A stretch of 37,951 nt of DNA from positions 1 through 37,951 of the forward strand of contig JAETRI010000033.1 in the NCBI GenBank assembly GCA_021770245.1. The letters run 5' to 3'. This DNA comes from Lachnospiraceae bacterium (GTDB taxonomy: Bacteria; Bacillota; Clostridia; Lachnospirales; Lachnospiraceae). The first letter of the stretch is position 1, and every line of letters begins with the position of its first letter. The position numbers and the translations under genes were made by a program. Under the pieces are notes generated by a model that saw only the letters and a list, made by a program, of their open reading frames with translations, was not told where the DNA came from and did not search any database. Positions 7,780 to 14,525 of the stretch are shown here, piece by piece.

Positions 7780-8001
7780 TGACGTGACACCTGCCGGGCA
7801 GGTTGTATTATCAGAGGCAGAAAAATTTAATATGGAAGCAGCTGTCCCTGGGCGGTAACGGCGGCCATATTTATCGTTTATTTCCGCGTAGCAGCGAGCA
7901 AAATGGACATAGAAAATGTAAAAAGGAGTATACAAGGGAAAAGGGATTGGCTTTTTGGGGCTGGCATCAGCGGAGCGGCCGGAGCGGTATCTTGGAGTGA
8001 A

Positions 8002-8021
8002 ATAGGGATGCGTATCCCTAT
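8002..8021. terminator. Hairpin between convergent genes
   Basis: ATAGGGATGCGTATCCCTAT, an 8-bp perfect stem with a 4-base loop, lies between the radical SAM gene and the TetR gene read from the other side. T runs are poor on both sides, so it is a weak bidirectional terminator at best. Bases 7780-8001 hold only unconvincing short frames. Confidence 0.35.
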
Positions 8022-8038
8022 GGAAATAAATGTTAAGG

Positions 8039-8572
8039 CTAATTTTGCATTGCATCATAGACAATGGAAGAAATAATTTTTTCCCCTATCTTTATCATTT
8101 CTTCAGGAGATTCTTCAAATCCGTTCAAAATCCACGCATTCAGAATACCAAAAAGGCCATATTTGAAAAAAGCATTGGCATACTGCTGTTCTTTGGCTTC
8201 TCTGTGCTCTGTAAAGATAGCGTCGAAAGCCGAAAGCAGTGTTTGTGACAGCCCTGCTTCATACGCAAGGAGAAACCATTCTCTATTAGCATAATTGAAT
8301 TCGAAAAAGGCTTCCGCATTTTCAAGAGCAAAACCAGTTGTCATCCGAAGCCCGGATTCTTCCGCCCATCTCTCCCAACACATTTTTAGCTTATAAATGA
8401 TCAATTCTTCTTTGCTTTTGAAATGACGGAAATAAGTGGCTCTCCCAACACCAGCCTTTTTGGTGATCTCGCTGATTGTTATTTTGCTGTACTCTTTTTC
8501 TTTCATTAATGCGATCAGAGAATCTGCCATGCATTCCAGCAGGAATTCCGTAGACTCATTCCTTCGACTCAC
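8039..8572 (-). CDS. TetR-family regulator divergent from 3-hydroxyacyl-CoA dehydrogenase
   Basis: A 177-residue protein with a TetR helix-turn-helix near residues 20-60 (KITISEITKKAGVGRATYFR) and a helical ligand domain of the TetR_C Firmicute type (FLLAYEAGLSQTLLSAF, then NAWILNGFEESPEEM). I chose GTG 8572 (MSRRNEST) because GGAG stands 9 bases before it; a frame reaching 8641 would run through the operator and promoter. It is divergent from the dehydrogenase gene, and GATAC/GTATC palindromes fill the gap, so it most likely represses both itself and the dehydrogenase, with an acyl-CoA or related molecule as possible inducer. The inducer is a guess from context. Confidence 0.85.
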   Translation of the reverse strand: MSRRNESTEFLLECMADSLIALMKEKEYSKITISEITKKAGVGRATYFRHFKSKEELIIYKLKMCWERWAEESGLRMTTGFALENAEAFFEFNYANREWFLLAYEAGLSQTLLSAFDAIFTEHREAKEQQYANAFFKYGLFGILNAWILNGFEESPEEMIKIGEKIISSIVYDAMQN

Positions 8573-8592
8573 TATATATATCTCCTCTCTAA

Positions 8593-8617
8593 GATACTTT
8601 TTTGCCGCAAAAGTATC
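8593..8617. promoter_or_regulatory. Palindromic operator 1 of the TetR regulator
   Basis: GATACTTTT and AAAAGTATC face each other across 7 bases. The site lies just upstream of the TetR start codon (8572) and its SD, placed to control the regulator itself. Confidence 0.65.
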
Positions 8618-8634
8618 AATACTGCCTCTTTGAA

Positions 8635-8687
8635 TTGACACTGCAATGAAACACTGTTAATATCTAAAATAAAGATACAAAAGTATC
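8635..8687 (+). promoter_or_regulatory. Promoter of the dehydrogenase with operator 2
   Basis: TTGACA at 8635-8640, 17 bases, then TAATAT at 8658-8663 forms a strong sigma-A promoter. Eleven bases later the palindrome GATAC-AAAA-GTATC (8674-8687) repeats the half-sites of operator 1, so bound repressor would block the start of transcription. Confidence 0.75.
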
Positions 8688-8722
8688 ATTAATAGGTCAA
8701 GATGCAGAAAGTGAGAATCGTT

Positions 8723-9679
8723 ATGAGCTATAAGAAAATCGTAGTAGCAGGCGGTGGTGTACTTGGCAGTCAGATTGCCTTTCAGAGTGCTTATTGTGGA
8801 TTTGATGTAACAATTTGGCTTAGATCTGAAGGTTCCATCGGCCGTACCCAGCCAAAGCTTGATTATCTGAAGAAAACCTATCTGGATACCATCGAAAATA
8901 TGGAAAACGGGGAAGGCCCTTGGGCTGCAGGTATTGCGGATGGAGACACCTTTGATAAAAAGGAATGCATTGCAAAGGTTGAGCACGCCTATTCCGGTCT
9001 GAAGCTGGAGCTGGATATGAAAAAAGCGGTGGAGGATGCAGATCTGGTCATTGAATCCATGGCGGAAAATGAGAAAGATAAGATAGAATTTTATCAAAAG
9101 CTGGCTCCGTGCCTTCCGGCAAAGACTGTCATTGCTACCAATTCTTCTACCTTACTTCCTTCTGTTTTCGCAAAATATACCGGAAGACCTGACAAATATC
9201 TATCTCTTCATTTTGCCAATTCTATCTGGCAGAACAATACAGCGGAGATCATGGCTCAGGATAAGACCGATTCCCGGTATTTTGATGAACTGATTGAATT
9301 CAGCAACGAGATCCGAATGATTGCGCTGCCGGTCCGCAAGGAAAAAAATGGTTACCTGTTAAACTCTATGCTGGTTCCTTTTCTTCTAAGCGGCCTTGAT
9401 CTCTATGTGGCAGGGGTTTCCGATCCACATAGTATTGATATTGCATGGACACGTGGTACCGGCGCTCCCAAGGGACCTTTCCAGATCATCGATACGGTTG
9501 GGCTTACTACCGCGTATAATATCGTTATGCAATATCAGAAGGTACCCGGACTCCTAAGCCCGCTCCTGAAGAAAATGATGATGCCATACAATTTCAAAGA
9601 AATGGCGGCCGTATTAAAAAAATACATTGATGAAGGCAAGTTAGGGATGTCTTCTGGAGAAGGATTCTATAAATATTAA
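8723..9679 (+). CDS. 3-hydroxyacyl-CoA dehydrogenase family protein
   Basis: NAD-dependent oxidoreductase of the beta-hydroxyacyl-CoA dehydrogenase superfamily; the expected reaction is reversible oxidation of a 3-hydroxyacyl-CoA to the 3-ketoacyl-CoA in the cytoplasm. The N-terminal Rossmann fold shows VVAGGGVLGSQIA. The middle carries ATNSST (conserved Ser) and LHFANSI with the catalytic His; typical members have HFFNP there, so the substrate may differ. The C-terminal helical domain has IIDTVGLTTAYNI. About 318 residues, normal length. ATG 8723 (MSYKKI) fits relatives, but ATG 8702, seven codons upstream with AGG before it, is possible. It stands alone, without thiolase or crotonase neighbours, under the divergent TetR regulator. 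Confidence 0.85.
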   Translation: MSYKKIVVAGGGVLGSQIAFQSAYCGFDVTIWLRSEGSIGRTQPKLDYLKKTYLDTIENMENGEGPWAAGIADGDTFDKKECIAKVEHAYSGLKLELDMKKAVEDADLVIESMAENEKDKIEFYQKLAPCLPAKTVIATNSSTLLPSVFAKYTGRPDKYLSLHFANSIWQNNTAEIMAQDKTDSRYFDELIEFSNEIRMIALPVRKEKNGYLLNSMLVPFLLSGLDLYVAGVSDPHSIDIAWTRGTGAPKGPFQIIDTVGLTTAYNIVMQYQKVPGLLSPLLKKMMMPYNFKEMAAVLKKYIDEGKLGMSSGEGFYKY

Positions 9680-9712
9680 AAAAGGTTCGATTATGGCAAT
9701 AGGAAACAGAGA

Positions 9713-9750
9713 GCCGGGAAGCCGCATAAACAGCGGACTTCCCGGCCTTT
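9713..9750 (+). terminator. Hairpin after the dehydrogenase
   Basis: GCCGGGAAG-C-CGC pairs with GCGG-A-CTTCCCGGC around a 7-base loop, 34 bases after the stop codon; only a short T run follows. Confidence 0.55.
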
Positions 9751-9782
9751 GACAGGGAGTATGATTGTACGCTCCTCTGACA

Positions 9783-9820
9783 GCAGGACAAACGCATGAA
9801 TGGCCCTGTGGCCGCATCCG
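9783..9820 (+). repeat. Module F repeat, partial copy
   Basis: GGACAAACGCATGAATGGCC is the core of a repeat found in both orientations at 19233, 22299-22375, 28609-28690, 31846-31998, 36115 and 37640-37713. No gene is present in 9680-10130 apart from the hairpins and repeats listed. Confidence 0.65.
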
Positions 9821-9860
9821 AATGAGAAAATAAACAATAGATAAGTGATATTAAATTCGA

Positions 9861-9893
9861 AAGGCTATCCAATCAAACGGATAGCCCTTTTTC
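9861..9893 (+). terminator. Rho-independent terminator
   Basis: Perfect stem GGCTATCC/GGATAGCC, 8-base loop, followed by CTTTTTC. Confidence 0.8.
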
Positions 9894-9946
9894 AATTCCC
9901 GGACCAATTTTTCCCCAATATTCTCGGTCATATTTGCGGCGCTGCC

Positions 9947-10031
9947 TAGATTGAAAAAATAAGCCCGATGGCTTCTTTTCAACCGCAATTTGTGCCGCAG
10001 GCGGCCCTAATACGAATCGCAGGGGATACGG
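9947..10031 (+). repeat. Interspersed palindromic element, modules A-B
   Basis: Module A is a long AT-rich hairpin (GATTGAAAAAATAAGCC, loop, GGCTTCTTTTCAACC). Module B (TTTGTGCCGCAGGCGGCC) and the tail AATCGCAGG follow in fixed order. The same pair recurs at 23086, 23891, 33147 and, in changed sequence but the same folds, at 32111, 36591 and 37744. Confidence 0.75.
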
Positions 10032-10132
10032 CATGAAAGAATTAATATTTCCCAAACAAAATCTAAATGTTATAAAAACATTCAACAGGTATGATGCATC
10101 TATCAATAACAAACAAAAAGGAGAATAACAGT

Positions 10133-10405
10133 ATGGCAAAATCAAAGCTCGTGGAGGCAAATGAAAAAATCGCAGAGGGAGTAGTCGGCGGCTACAAAAG
10201 GATCGAAGAAGGGGTGGTCGGCGGTTACAAGAAGATTGAGGAAGGGGCAGTGGGAGGCTTCAATAAGATTGCCGATAAGTTTGTGGACAATTTTCTTACG
10301 AAAGAGGGGGAGCCGGTAGAAGAGGCAAAGGAACGGATTGCGGCAGAACAGAAGGAAAGAGAAAAAAAGAATATTGCCAAACGGGAGAAACAGGAGCAGA
10401 AGTAG
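10133..10405 (+). CDS. Small protein with 11-residue repeats
   Basis: A 90-residue protein whose first half is three imperfect 11-residue repeats of the type KI-x-EGVVGGY-K (about residues 11-44), followed by KFVDNFLTKEGEPVEEAKERI and a highly charged lysine/glutamate tail. Eleven-residue periodicity makes an amphipathic helix that can lie on a membrane or lipid surface; that role is inference. I recall similar small proteins in Firmicutes without a known function. SD AAAAGGAG stands 8 bases before ATG 10133; the frame extends upstream to 10091 but without an SD. It precedes a small membrane protein gene and may share its transcript. Confidence 0.75.
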   Translation: MAKSKLVEANEKIAEGVVGGYKRIEEGVVGGYKKIEEGAVGGFNKIADKFVDNFLTKEGEPVEEAKERIAAEQKEREKKNIAKREKQEQK

Positions 10406-10482
10406 GAAGCAGCAGCAAAAGAGAGGCGACGGAAGACAGAAGTCTCCGGACCGGAGGAGAGAAGAAAGGCAGGATTTGCATT

Positions 10483-10851
10483 ATGAAAAAGAGTACGTTT
10501 GCAGCGATGATTTTGGGAACTGTCGGAGGGATTTTATTTGCACTGGGAATGTGTATGGCTTTGATACCGGAGTGGAACGCGTTTCGGCCGGGCATTATTA
10601 TGGGAGTAATCGGGGCGGCCGTGCTGCTGGCTACGGTGTTTGTGTGGAGGAGAATGGAGAACAAGGCTCCGGTCAAGCTGTCCGGTAAGACAATCGGCGC
10701 AATACTGATCGGCGTCGTCGGGGCACTGCTGTTGGGCGTTGGCATGTGTCTGACAATGGTCTGGAGCAATATGGCAGTCGGCATCATAGTCGGCATTGTG
10801 GGAATCATGGCTCTCCTTTGCCTGATTCCTTTTATCAAAGGATTGAAGTAA
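10483..10851 (+). CDS. Small four-helix membrane protein with internal duplication
   Basis: A 122-residue integral membrane protein with four hydrophobic segments (about 5-27, 37-54, 70-90, 95-117). The halves resemble each other: FAAMILGTVGGILFALGMCMAL against GAILIGVVGALLLGVGMCLTM, then a W and a second helix rich in GIIxGVIG/GIIVGIVG, so it arose by duplication of a two-helix unit. I do not recognise a named family. The preceding SD is weak (GGCAGGATTTGC). It lies 77 bases after the 11-residue-repeat protein, and a two-gene envelope operon is plausible. Confidence 0.7.
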   Translation: MKKSTFAAMILGTVGGILFALGMCMALIPEWNAFRPGIIMGVIGAAVLLATVFVWRRMENKAPVKLSGKTIGAILIGVVGALLLGVGMCLTMVWSNMAVGIIVGIVGIMALLCLIPFIKGLK

Positions 10852-10959
10852 CAGGAAGGGAGACAGTAGGAATGCAGCATAGAAAAAGGGGCGGCTTGAA
10901 GGCGGCCTCTTTTTTGAGTCTGCCGGTTTATCAATCCGGATAAAGCCCCGCTCCTGATT

Positions 10960-11100
10960 CGGCAGAAGTGCAGGCGCCCAAATCCGAATTGCAGGCGCGA
11001 AATCGTATTCGTGAATTTTGTATCTCACCGCCGCAGAGAACGCGGCATGTCGATAGGGGCAGACCGCCCTGTCGCGTAAACGCTCCGGAATGGGGATTAA
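10960..11100 (+). repeat. Interspersed palindromic element, modules C-D-E
   Basis: A degenerate C part (AATTGCAGGCGCGAAATCG), then D at 11028-11050 (CCGCAGAGAACGCGGCATG), then E at 11057-11100 (core GTCGCGTAAACGCTCCGGAA followed by TGGGGATTA). The D-E order also occurs on the minus strand at 21961-22037. It ends about 87 bases before the start of the next operon. Confidence 0.7.
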
Positions 11101-11103
11101 TAT

Positions 11104-11157
11104 AACTTTAACAAAACAGAAACAAAACTGAAATGAAGACATGATATATGTTAAAAT
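11104..11157 (+). promoter_or_regulatory. Probable response-regulator binding site and promoter
   Basis: ACAAAAC occurs at 11111-11117 and 11122-11128, exactly 11 bases apart, with a weaker third repeat (GAAATGA) one turn later. TAAAAT at about 11152-11157 can serve as -10. Eleven-base direct repeats in front of an operon holding its own OmpR-type regulator suggest autoregulation. Confidence 0.5.
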
Positions 11158-11186
11158 AATAAAGTACGAAAGCGTGGAGATACGGC

Positions 11187-12113
11187 ATGGACAGGGAACG
11201 GGTGAAAAAAAGATTGAAAAAAATATTCGGGAAAGTTTTCTTTCTGCCGCCCGTTCCCACTCTGCTGATTTCCGTTCCGGCTTATGCGCTCGTTATTTAT
11301 GTGCTGGCGGAAGAAGACGTGGAGCCGGCCATGGCATATGCAGCGTATTTCCTGTCGGCATACGCATTGATTATTACGGTAACAGGAATTGCGGGTTTCG
11401 TGCGTTTTGTGCGTCAGGGAGTGAATCAACATCCCTTTATAAAGAAAATGCTGAATGTTCCGCTGATCAGCAAATATCTGAAGGAAGCGACGTTCCGGGC
11501 AGAGGCATCTTTGTATCAGGGATTTTTTATTAATCTCTTATATGCAGGCGTAAAGCTGTTTTCGGGGATCCTTTACGGATCCGTTTGGTTTCTGACGCTG
11601 GCGGCATATTATATCCTGCTTGCCCTCATGCGTGCCTCGCTTCTTCATTATGTAAGGAAGGATGGGAAAAGCAAGGTTTCCGAATGGCGCAGGTATCGGT
11701 TATGCGGGATTATTCTATTGTTTATGAATGTCGCATTGGCGGGCATCATTCTTTTGGTGGTATACGAGAACAGCGGGTTTGAATATCCGGGGGTGCTGAT
11801 CTACGTCATGGCGATGTACACATTTTATGCGGCGATCACGGCTGTCCGGAATGTGATAAAGTTCGGGAGATACGGGAGCCCTGTGATGTCTGCGGCAAAG
11901 GTGATCAGTCTGACGGCAGCGCTGGTATCCATGCTCTCCCTGACGACAGCCATGCTGACCCAGTTCGACGCTGCAGGCGGCCCTGTGTTCCGCCGGGTCA
12001 TGACGGCCTCCACAGGAGCGGGGATAAGCGTCATTGTGCTTGGAATGGCGGTTTTTATGATCGTAAGGTCAACGAAGCAGATGAGACATATCAGGCAGGA
12101 AAAGGAGATGTAG
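11187..12113 (+). CDS. Polytopic membrane protein encoded with a two-component system
   Basis: A 308-residue protein with a basic cytoplasmic N-terminus (MDRERVKKRLKKIFGK) and about eight hydrophobic segments spread to residue 290 (first VPTLLISVPAYALVIYVLA, last AGISVIVLGMAVFMIV), ending in a charged tail. No catalytic or transport signature is visible. It starts the operon, lies 3 bases before the response regulator, and the operon ends with another membrane protein of unknown role, so it probably acts in the sensing or in the response of this system. SD GGAG precedes ATG 11187 by 8 bases. Confidence 0.75.
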   Translation: MDRERVKKRLKKIFGKVFFLPPVPTLLISVPAYALVIYVLAEEDVEPAMAYAAYFLSAYALIITVTGIAGFVRFVRQGVNQHPFIKKMLNVPLISKYLKEATFRAEASLYQGFFINLLYAGVKLFSGILYGSVWFLTLAAYYILLALMRASLLHYVRKDGKSKVSEWRRYRLCGIILLFMNVALAGIILLVVYENSGFEYPGVLIYVMAMYTFYAAITAVRNVIKFGRYGSPVMSAAKVISLTAALVSMLSLTTAMLTQFDAAGGPVFRRVMTASTGAGISVIVLGMAVFMIVRSTKQMRHIRQEKEM

Positions 12114-12116
12114 CAT

Positions 12117-12788
12117 ATGATTCATATTCTTATAGTGGAAGATGACCCAAAACTGACCCAGATTGTATGTACTTACCTAAACGACAGCGGGTTCCGTGCA
12201 AAGGGATGTCTGGGCGCAAAGGAAGCTTATGAGGAGATGTATAACCATATCTATGATTTGATTATTTCTGACATTATGATGCCTGAGATTGACGGCTTTG
12301 AATTTGCCCGGACGGTCAGGGAGGTGAACAGGACAATCCCTATCCTGTTTATGTCGGCAAAGGATGACCTGCCTTCCAAACAGAAGGGGTTCCGGCTCGG
12401 GATTGACGATTACATGGTAAAGCCCATTGAACTGGATGAGCTTCTTTGGCGCATAAGGGCGCTTTTGCGCAGGGCGAATATTGAGACGGAAAGGAAGATA
12501 ACCGTGGGAAATCTGGTACTGGATGCGGACGGAATGAGCGCGGAAATCGACGGGGAGGAAATCGGTCTTACCACGAGGGAGTTTAACATCATTTACAAGC
12601 TTCTGTCATATCCGAAAAAGACGTTTTCGAGAGCGCAGCTCATGGATGAGTTCTGGAGCGTGGAAAGCGATGCGAGCCTGCGTGCGGTGGATGTGTATGT
12701 GACCAAGCTGCGGGATAAGCTCTCTGCCTGTGACGGGTTTCAGATCGTGACGGTGAGGGGGCTGGGATATAAGGCGGTGCTGCAATGA
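12117..12788 (+). CDS. OmpR-family response regulator
   Basis: A 223-residue cytoplasmic DNA-binding response regulator. The receiver domain shows the acidic pocket (IVEDD, E8-D9), phosphoacceptor D52 (IISDIMMPEIDG), the conserved Ser (FMSAKDD) and the Lys of DDYMVKP. The winged-helix domain fills residues about 128-222 (LTTREFNIIYKLLSYP, then DVYVTKLRDKL and VRGLGYKA). It is intact, unlike the two regulator remnants at 2-3.4 kb. Its last codons overlap the kinase start by ATGA, so the two are translationally coupled. Likely targets are its own operon (11-base repeats at 11111-11128) and perhaps other envelope genes. Confidence 0.92.
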   Translation: MIHILIVEDDPKLTQIVCTYLNDSGFRAKGCLGAKEAYEEMYNHIYDLIISDIMMPEIDGFEFARTVREVNRTIPILFMSAKDDLPSKQKGFRLGIDDYMVKPIELDELLWRIRALLRRANIETERKITVGNLVLDADGMSAEIDGEEIGLTTREFNIIYKLLSYPKKTFSRAQLMDEFWSVESDASLRAVDVYVTKLRDKLSACDGFQIVTVRGLGYKAVLQ

Positions 12789-13891
12789 AAATAAAAGAGA
12801 ACCTCTTTCCGCCGTCCCTGTTTGCCATTTATTTGGGAACTCTGTTCCTGATGTCCGGTATCCACACCGGATTGCTTGTGTTTATGAACAGGGCGCACTT
12901 CGGTGAACTGGCGCAGACAATGATTCCCATGGGATATTGGGGGATCGTGGCAGTGGGGCTTACCCTGTTCACAAGGCAGAAAATGAGGAGTACCTATGAA
13001 GAGCCTCTGCATAAAATGGCGGAAGCCACCAGGAAGGTGTCGGAGGGGGACTTTTCCGTATATGTTCCCACGATCCATACGGCGGATAAATTGGATTATC
13101 TGGACGTTATGATCCTTGATTTTAATAAGATGGTGGAGGAGCTGGGAAGCATCGAGACGTTGAAGACGGATTTTATTTCCAACGTGTCCCATGAGATGAA
13201 AACGCCGATCGCCATTATCAAAAATTACGCGGAGCTGCTTTCGGCAGACCGGATCGAGGACGGACAGAGAAAAGAGTATGCGCGATCCGTGGAAAACGCC
13301 GCCACGAGGCTTTCCGAGCTGATCAGTAATATCCTGAAACTGAACAAACTGGAGAACCAGAAGATCGTGTCGGAAATGAAAAACTATGATATATGTAGGC
13401 AGCTGTGCGAATGCATTCTGCAGTTTGAGGATATGTGGGATGAAAAAGAAATCGAACTGGAAACGGAAATCGAGGATGCGGCAATGGTAAAGGCGGATGA
13501 AAGTCTTATGGAACTGGTGTGGAATAACCTGATCAGCAATGCGATCAAGTTTACGGAGCCGGGAGGACGCGTTACGGTCCACCAGACATCGGACGGGGAT
13601 TGCATCAGGATAGCGGTGGCTGATACGGGCTGCGGCATGAGCAGGGAGAGTATGGACCGTATTTTCGATAAGTTTTACCAGGGAGATACATCCCATTCAA
13701 GAGAAGGAAACGGTCTTGGCCTCGCACTGGTAAAGCGTGTGCTGGAACTGATGGACGGGGATATCCAGGTCATCAGCGAGGAGGGAGCGGGAAGCACCTT
13801 TACGGTCACGCTGCCTGCGGCAGGCGGTCCCAATAGTTTTGACGGCAGACCGCCCCGTCGCGTAAACGCTTTGGAACGGGGATTCGAATGA
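12785..13891 (+). CDS. Membrane sensor histidine kinase with a repeat-encoded C-terminal tail
   Basis: A 368-residue kinase that should phosphorylate the preceding regulator. Two membrane helices (about 11-33 and 48-64) enclose a very short outer loop, so it probably senses within the membrane or through a partner, as intramembrane-sensing kinases do. A HAMP-like linker precedes the H-box VSHEMKTP (H136), then N-box NNLISNAIKF, G1 DTGCGM, F-box IFDKFYQG and G2 GLGLAL. The domain ends at FTVTLPA. The last about 20 residues (SFDGRPPRRVNALERGFE) are encoded by interspersed module E and are not a kinase feature; the same peptide is encoded by a mini-ORF at 21951-22016. The stop overlaps an ATG (ATGA) at 13888. 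Confidence 0.92.
   Translation: MKIKENLFPPSLFAIYLGTLFLMSGIHTGLLVFMNRAHFGELAQTMIPMGYWGIVAVGLTLFTRQKMRSTYEEPLHKMAEATRKVSEGDFSVYVPTIHTADKLDYLDVMILDFNKMVEELGSIETLKTDFISNVSHEMKTPIAIIKNYAELLSADRIEDGQRKEYARSVENAATRLSELISNILKLNKLENQKIVSEMKNYDICRQLCECILQFEDMWDEKEIELETEIEDAAMVKADESLMELVWNNLISNAIKFTEPGGRVTVHQTSDGDCIRIAVADTGCGMSRESMDRIFDKFYQGDTSHSREGNGLGLALVKRVLELMDGDIQVISEEGAGSTFTVTLPAAGGPNSFDGRPPRRVNALERGFE
13841..13887 (+). repeat. Module E repeat inside the 3' end of the kinase gene
   Basis: GGCAGACCGCCCCGTCGCG, then TAAACGCTTTGGAACGGGG, is the module E seen at 11057-11100, 21961-21999 (minus) and 32182-32250. Here it is coding sequence, supplies the kinase stop, and leads into the next gene. Confidence 0.8.
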
Positions 13892-13914
13892 GGAGCAAAA
13901 GGAGGCGCGGGGAC

Positions 13915-14469
13915 ATGGACGGCACAGGCAGACAGCAAAAAAATTATGTGGGATATGAATACAAAGAAATCGTTACGGACAGCAGCAGACTGTCCTTTCT
14001 CCTTGACGGATATGAAAACTTCGGCTGGGAGGAAGACGGCAGCCAGACGGACGGTGGCACGGCCGGAAACCCGCCTCTGCGGCAGCGGGCGGTGCTTCGG
14101 ATGAAGCGGAACCGGAAGATTGTCAATAAAGTGGAGCTCACAAGGCTTGAGAGAAATTTTGAGGCATGCGTGAATGAGATTGGGAAACTGGAAAAGGCGA
14201 AGACCTCTGCAGCGACAATGTATTCGATCATCCTTGGCGTTATCGGGACAGCGTTCATGGCAGGCTCGGTTTTTGCTGTGACGGCACAGCCGCCCTGTTA
14301 TGTTTTGTGCATCCTGCTTGCCGTGCCGGGATTCCTGGGATGGACTTTTCCGTATTTCCTTTATAAGAAGATTGCAGGAAGGCAGACAGAAAAGATTACC
14401 CCTCTGATTGAAGCAAAATATGATGAGGTATATGAAATATGCGAAAAGGGGAACAAGCTGTTATATTAA
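13915..14469 (+). CDS. Membrane protein closing the two-component operon
   Basis: A 184-residue protein. The first 100 residues are soluble and charged, with NYVGYEYKEIVTD, a low-complexity acidic stretch and a helical segment (LTRLERNFEACVNEIGKLEKA) that may be a short coiled coil. Two membrane helices follow (about 105-125 and 130-153), then a cytoplasmic tail (ITPLIEAKYDEVYEICEKGN). I do not know its function. AAAGGAGG stands 9 bases before ATG 13915, better than the ATG at 13888 that overlaps the kinase stop; the earlier start would add nine residues, mostly arginine and lysine. A hairpin after its stop serves both this gene and the convergent hybrid kinase. Confidence 0.7.
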   Translation: MDGTGRQQKNYVGYEYKEIVTDSSRLSFLLDGYENFGWEEDGSQTDGGTAGNPPLRQRAVLRMKRNRKIVNKVELTRLERNFEACVNEIGKLEKAKTSAATMYSIILGVIGTAFMAGSVFAVTAQPPCYVLCILLAVPGFLGWTFPYFLYKKIAGRQTEKITPLIEAKYDEVYEICEKGNKLLY

Positions 14470-14475
14470 GGGCCG

Positions 14476-14525
14476 GACAGGGGGGCCGCCGAGGCCGCAG
14501 CCGCAGGACCACCCTGGCCCCTGTC
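14476..14525. terminator. Shared hairpin between convergent genes
   Basis: GACAGGGG-GG-CC at 14476-14487 pairs with GGCCCCTGTC at 14516-14525, enclosing a GC-rich loop. It overlaps the hybrid kinase stop. T runs are short, so strength is uncertain. Confidence 0.5.

Noticed and set aside
7759-7857. 32-codon ORF starting inside the radical SAM gene
   Set aside because: GGGGG precedes the ATG and the start (MKIVILNDVTPAGQ) looks protein-like, but it is short, ends abruptly and has no recognisable counterpart; kept only as a possible precursor or lost gene start.
7903-8076. 57-codon ORF with GAGISGAAGA
   Set aside because: Weak SD, runs through a hairpin and into the convergent TetR gene; the glycine-rich stretch alone is not evidence of a Rossmann fold.
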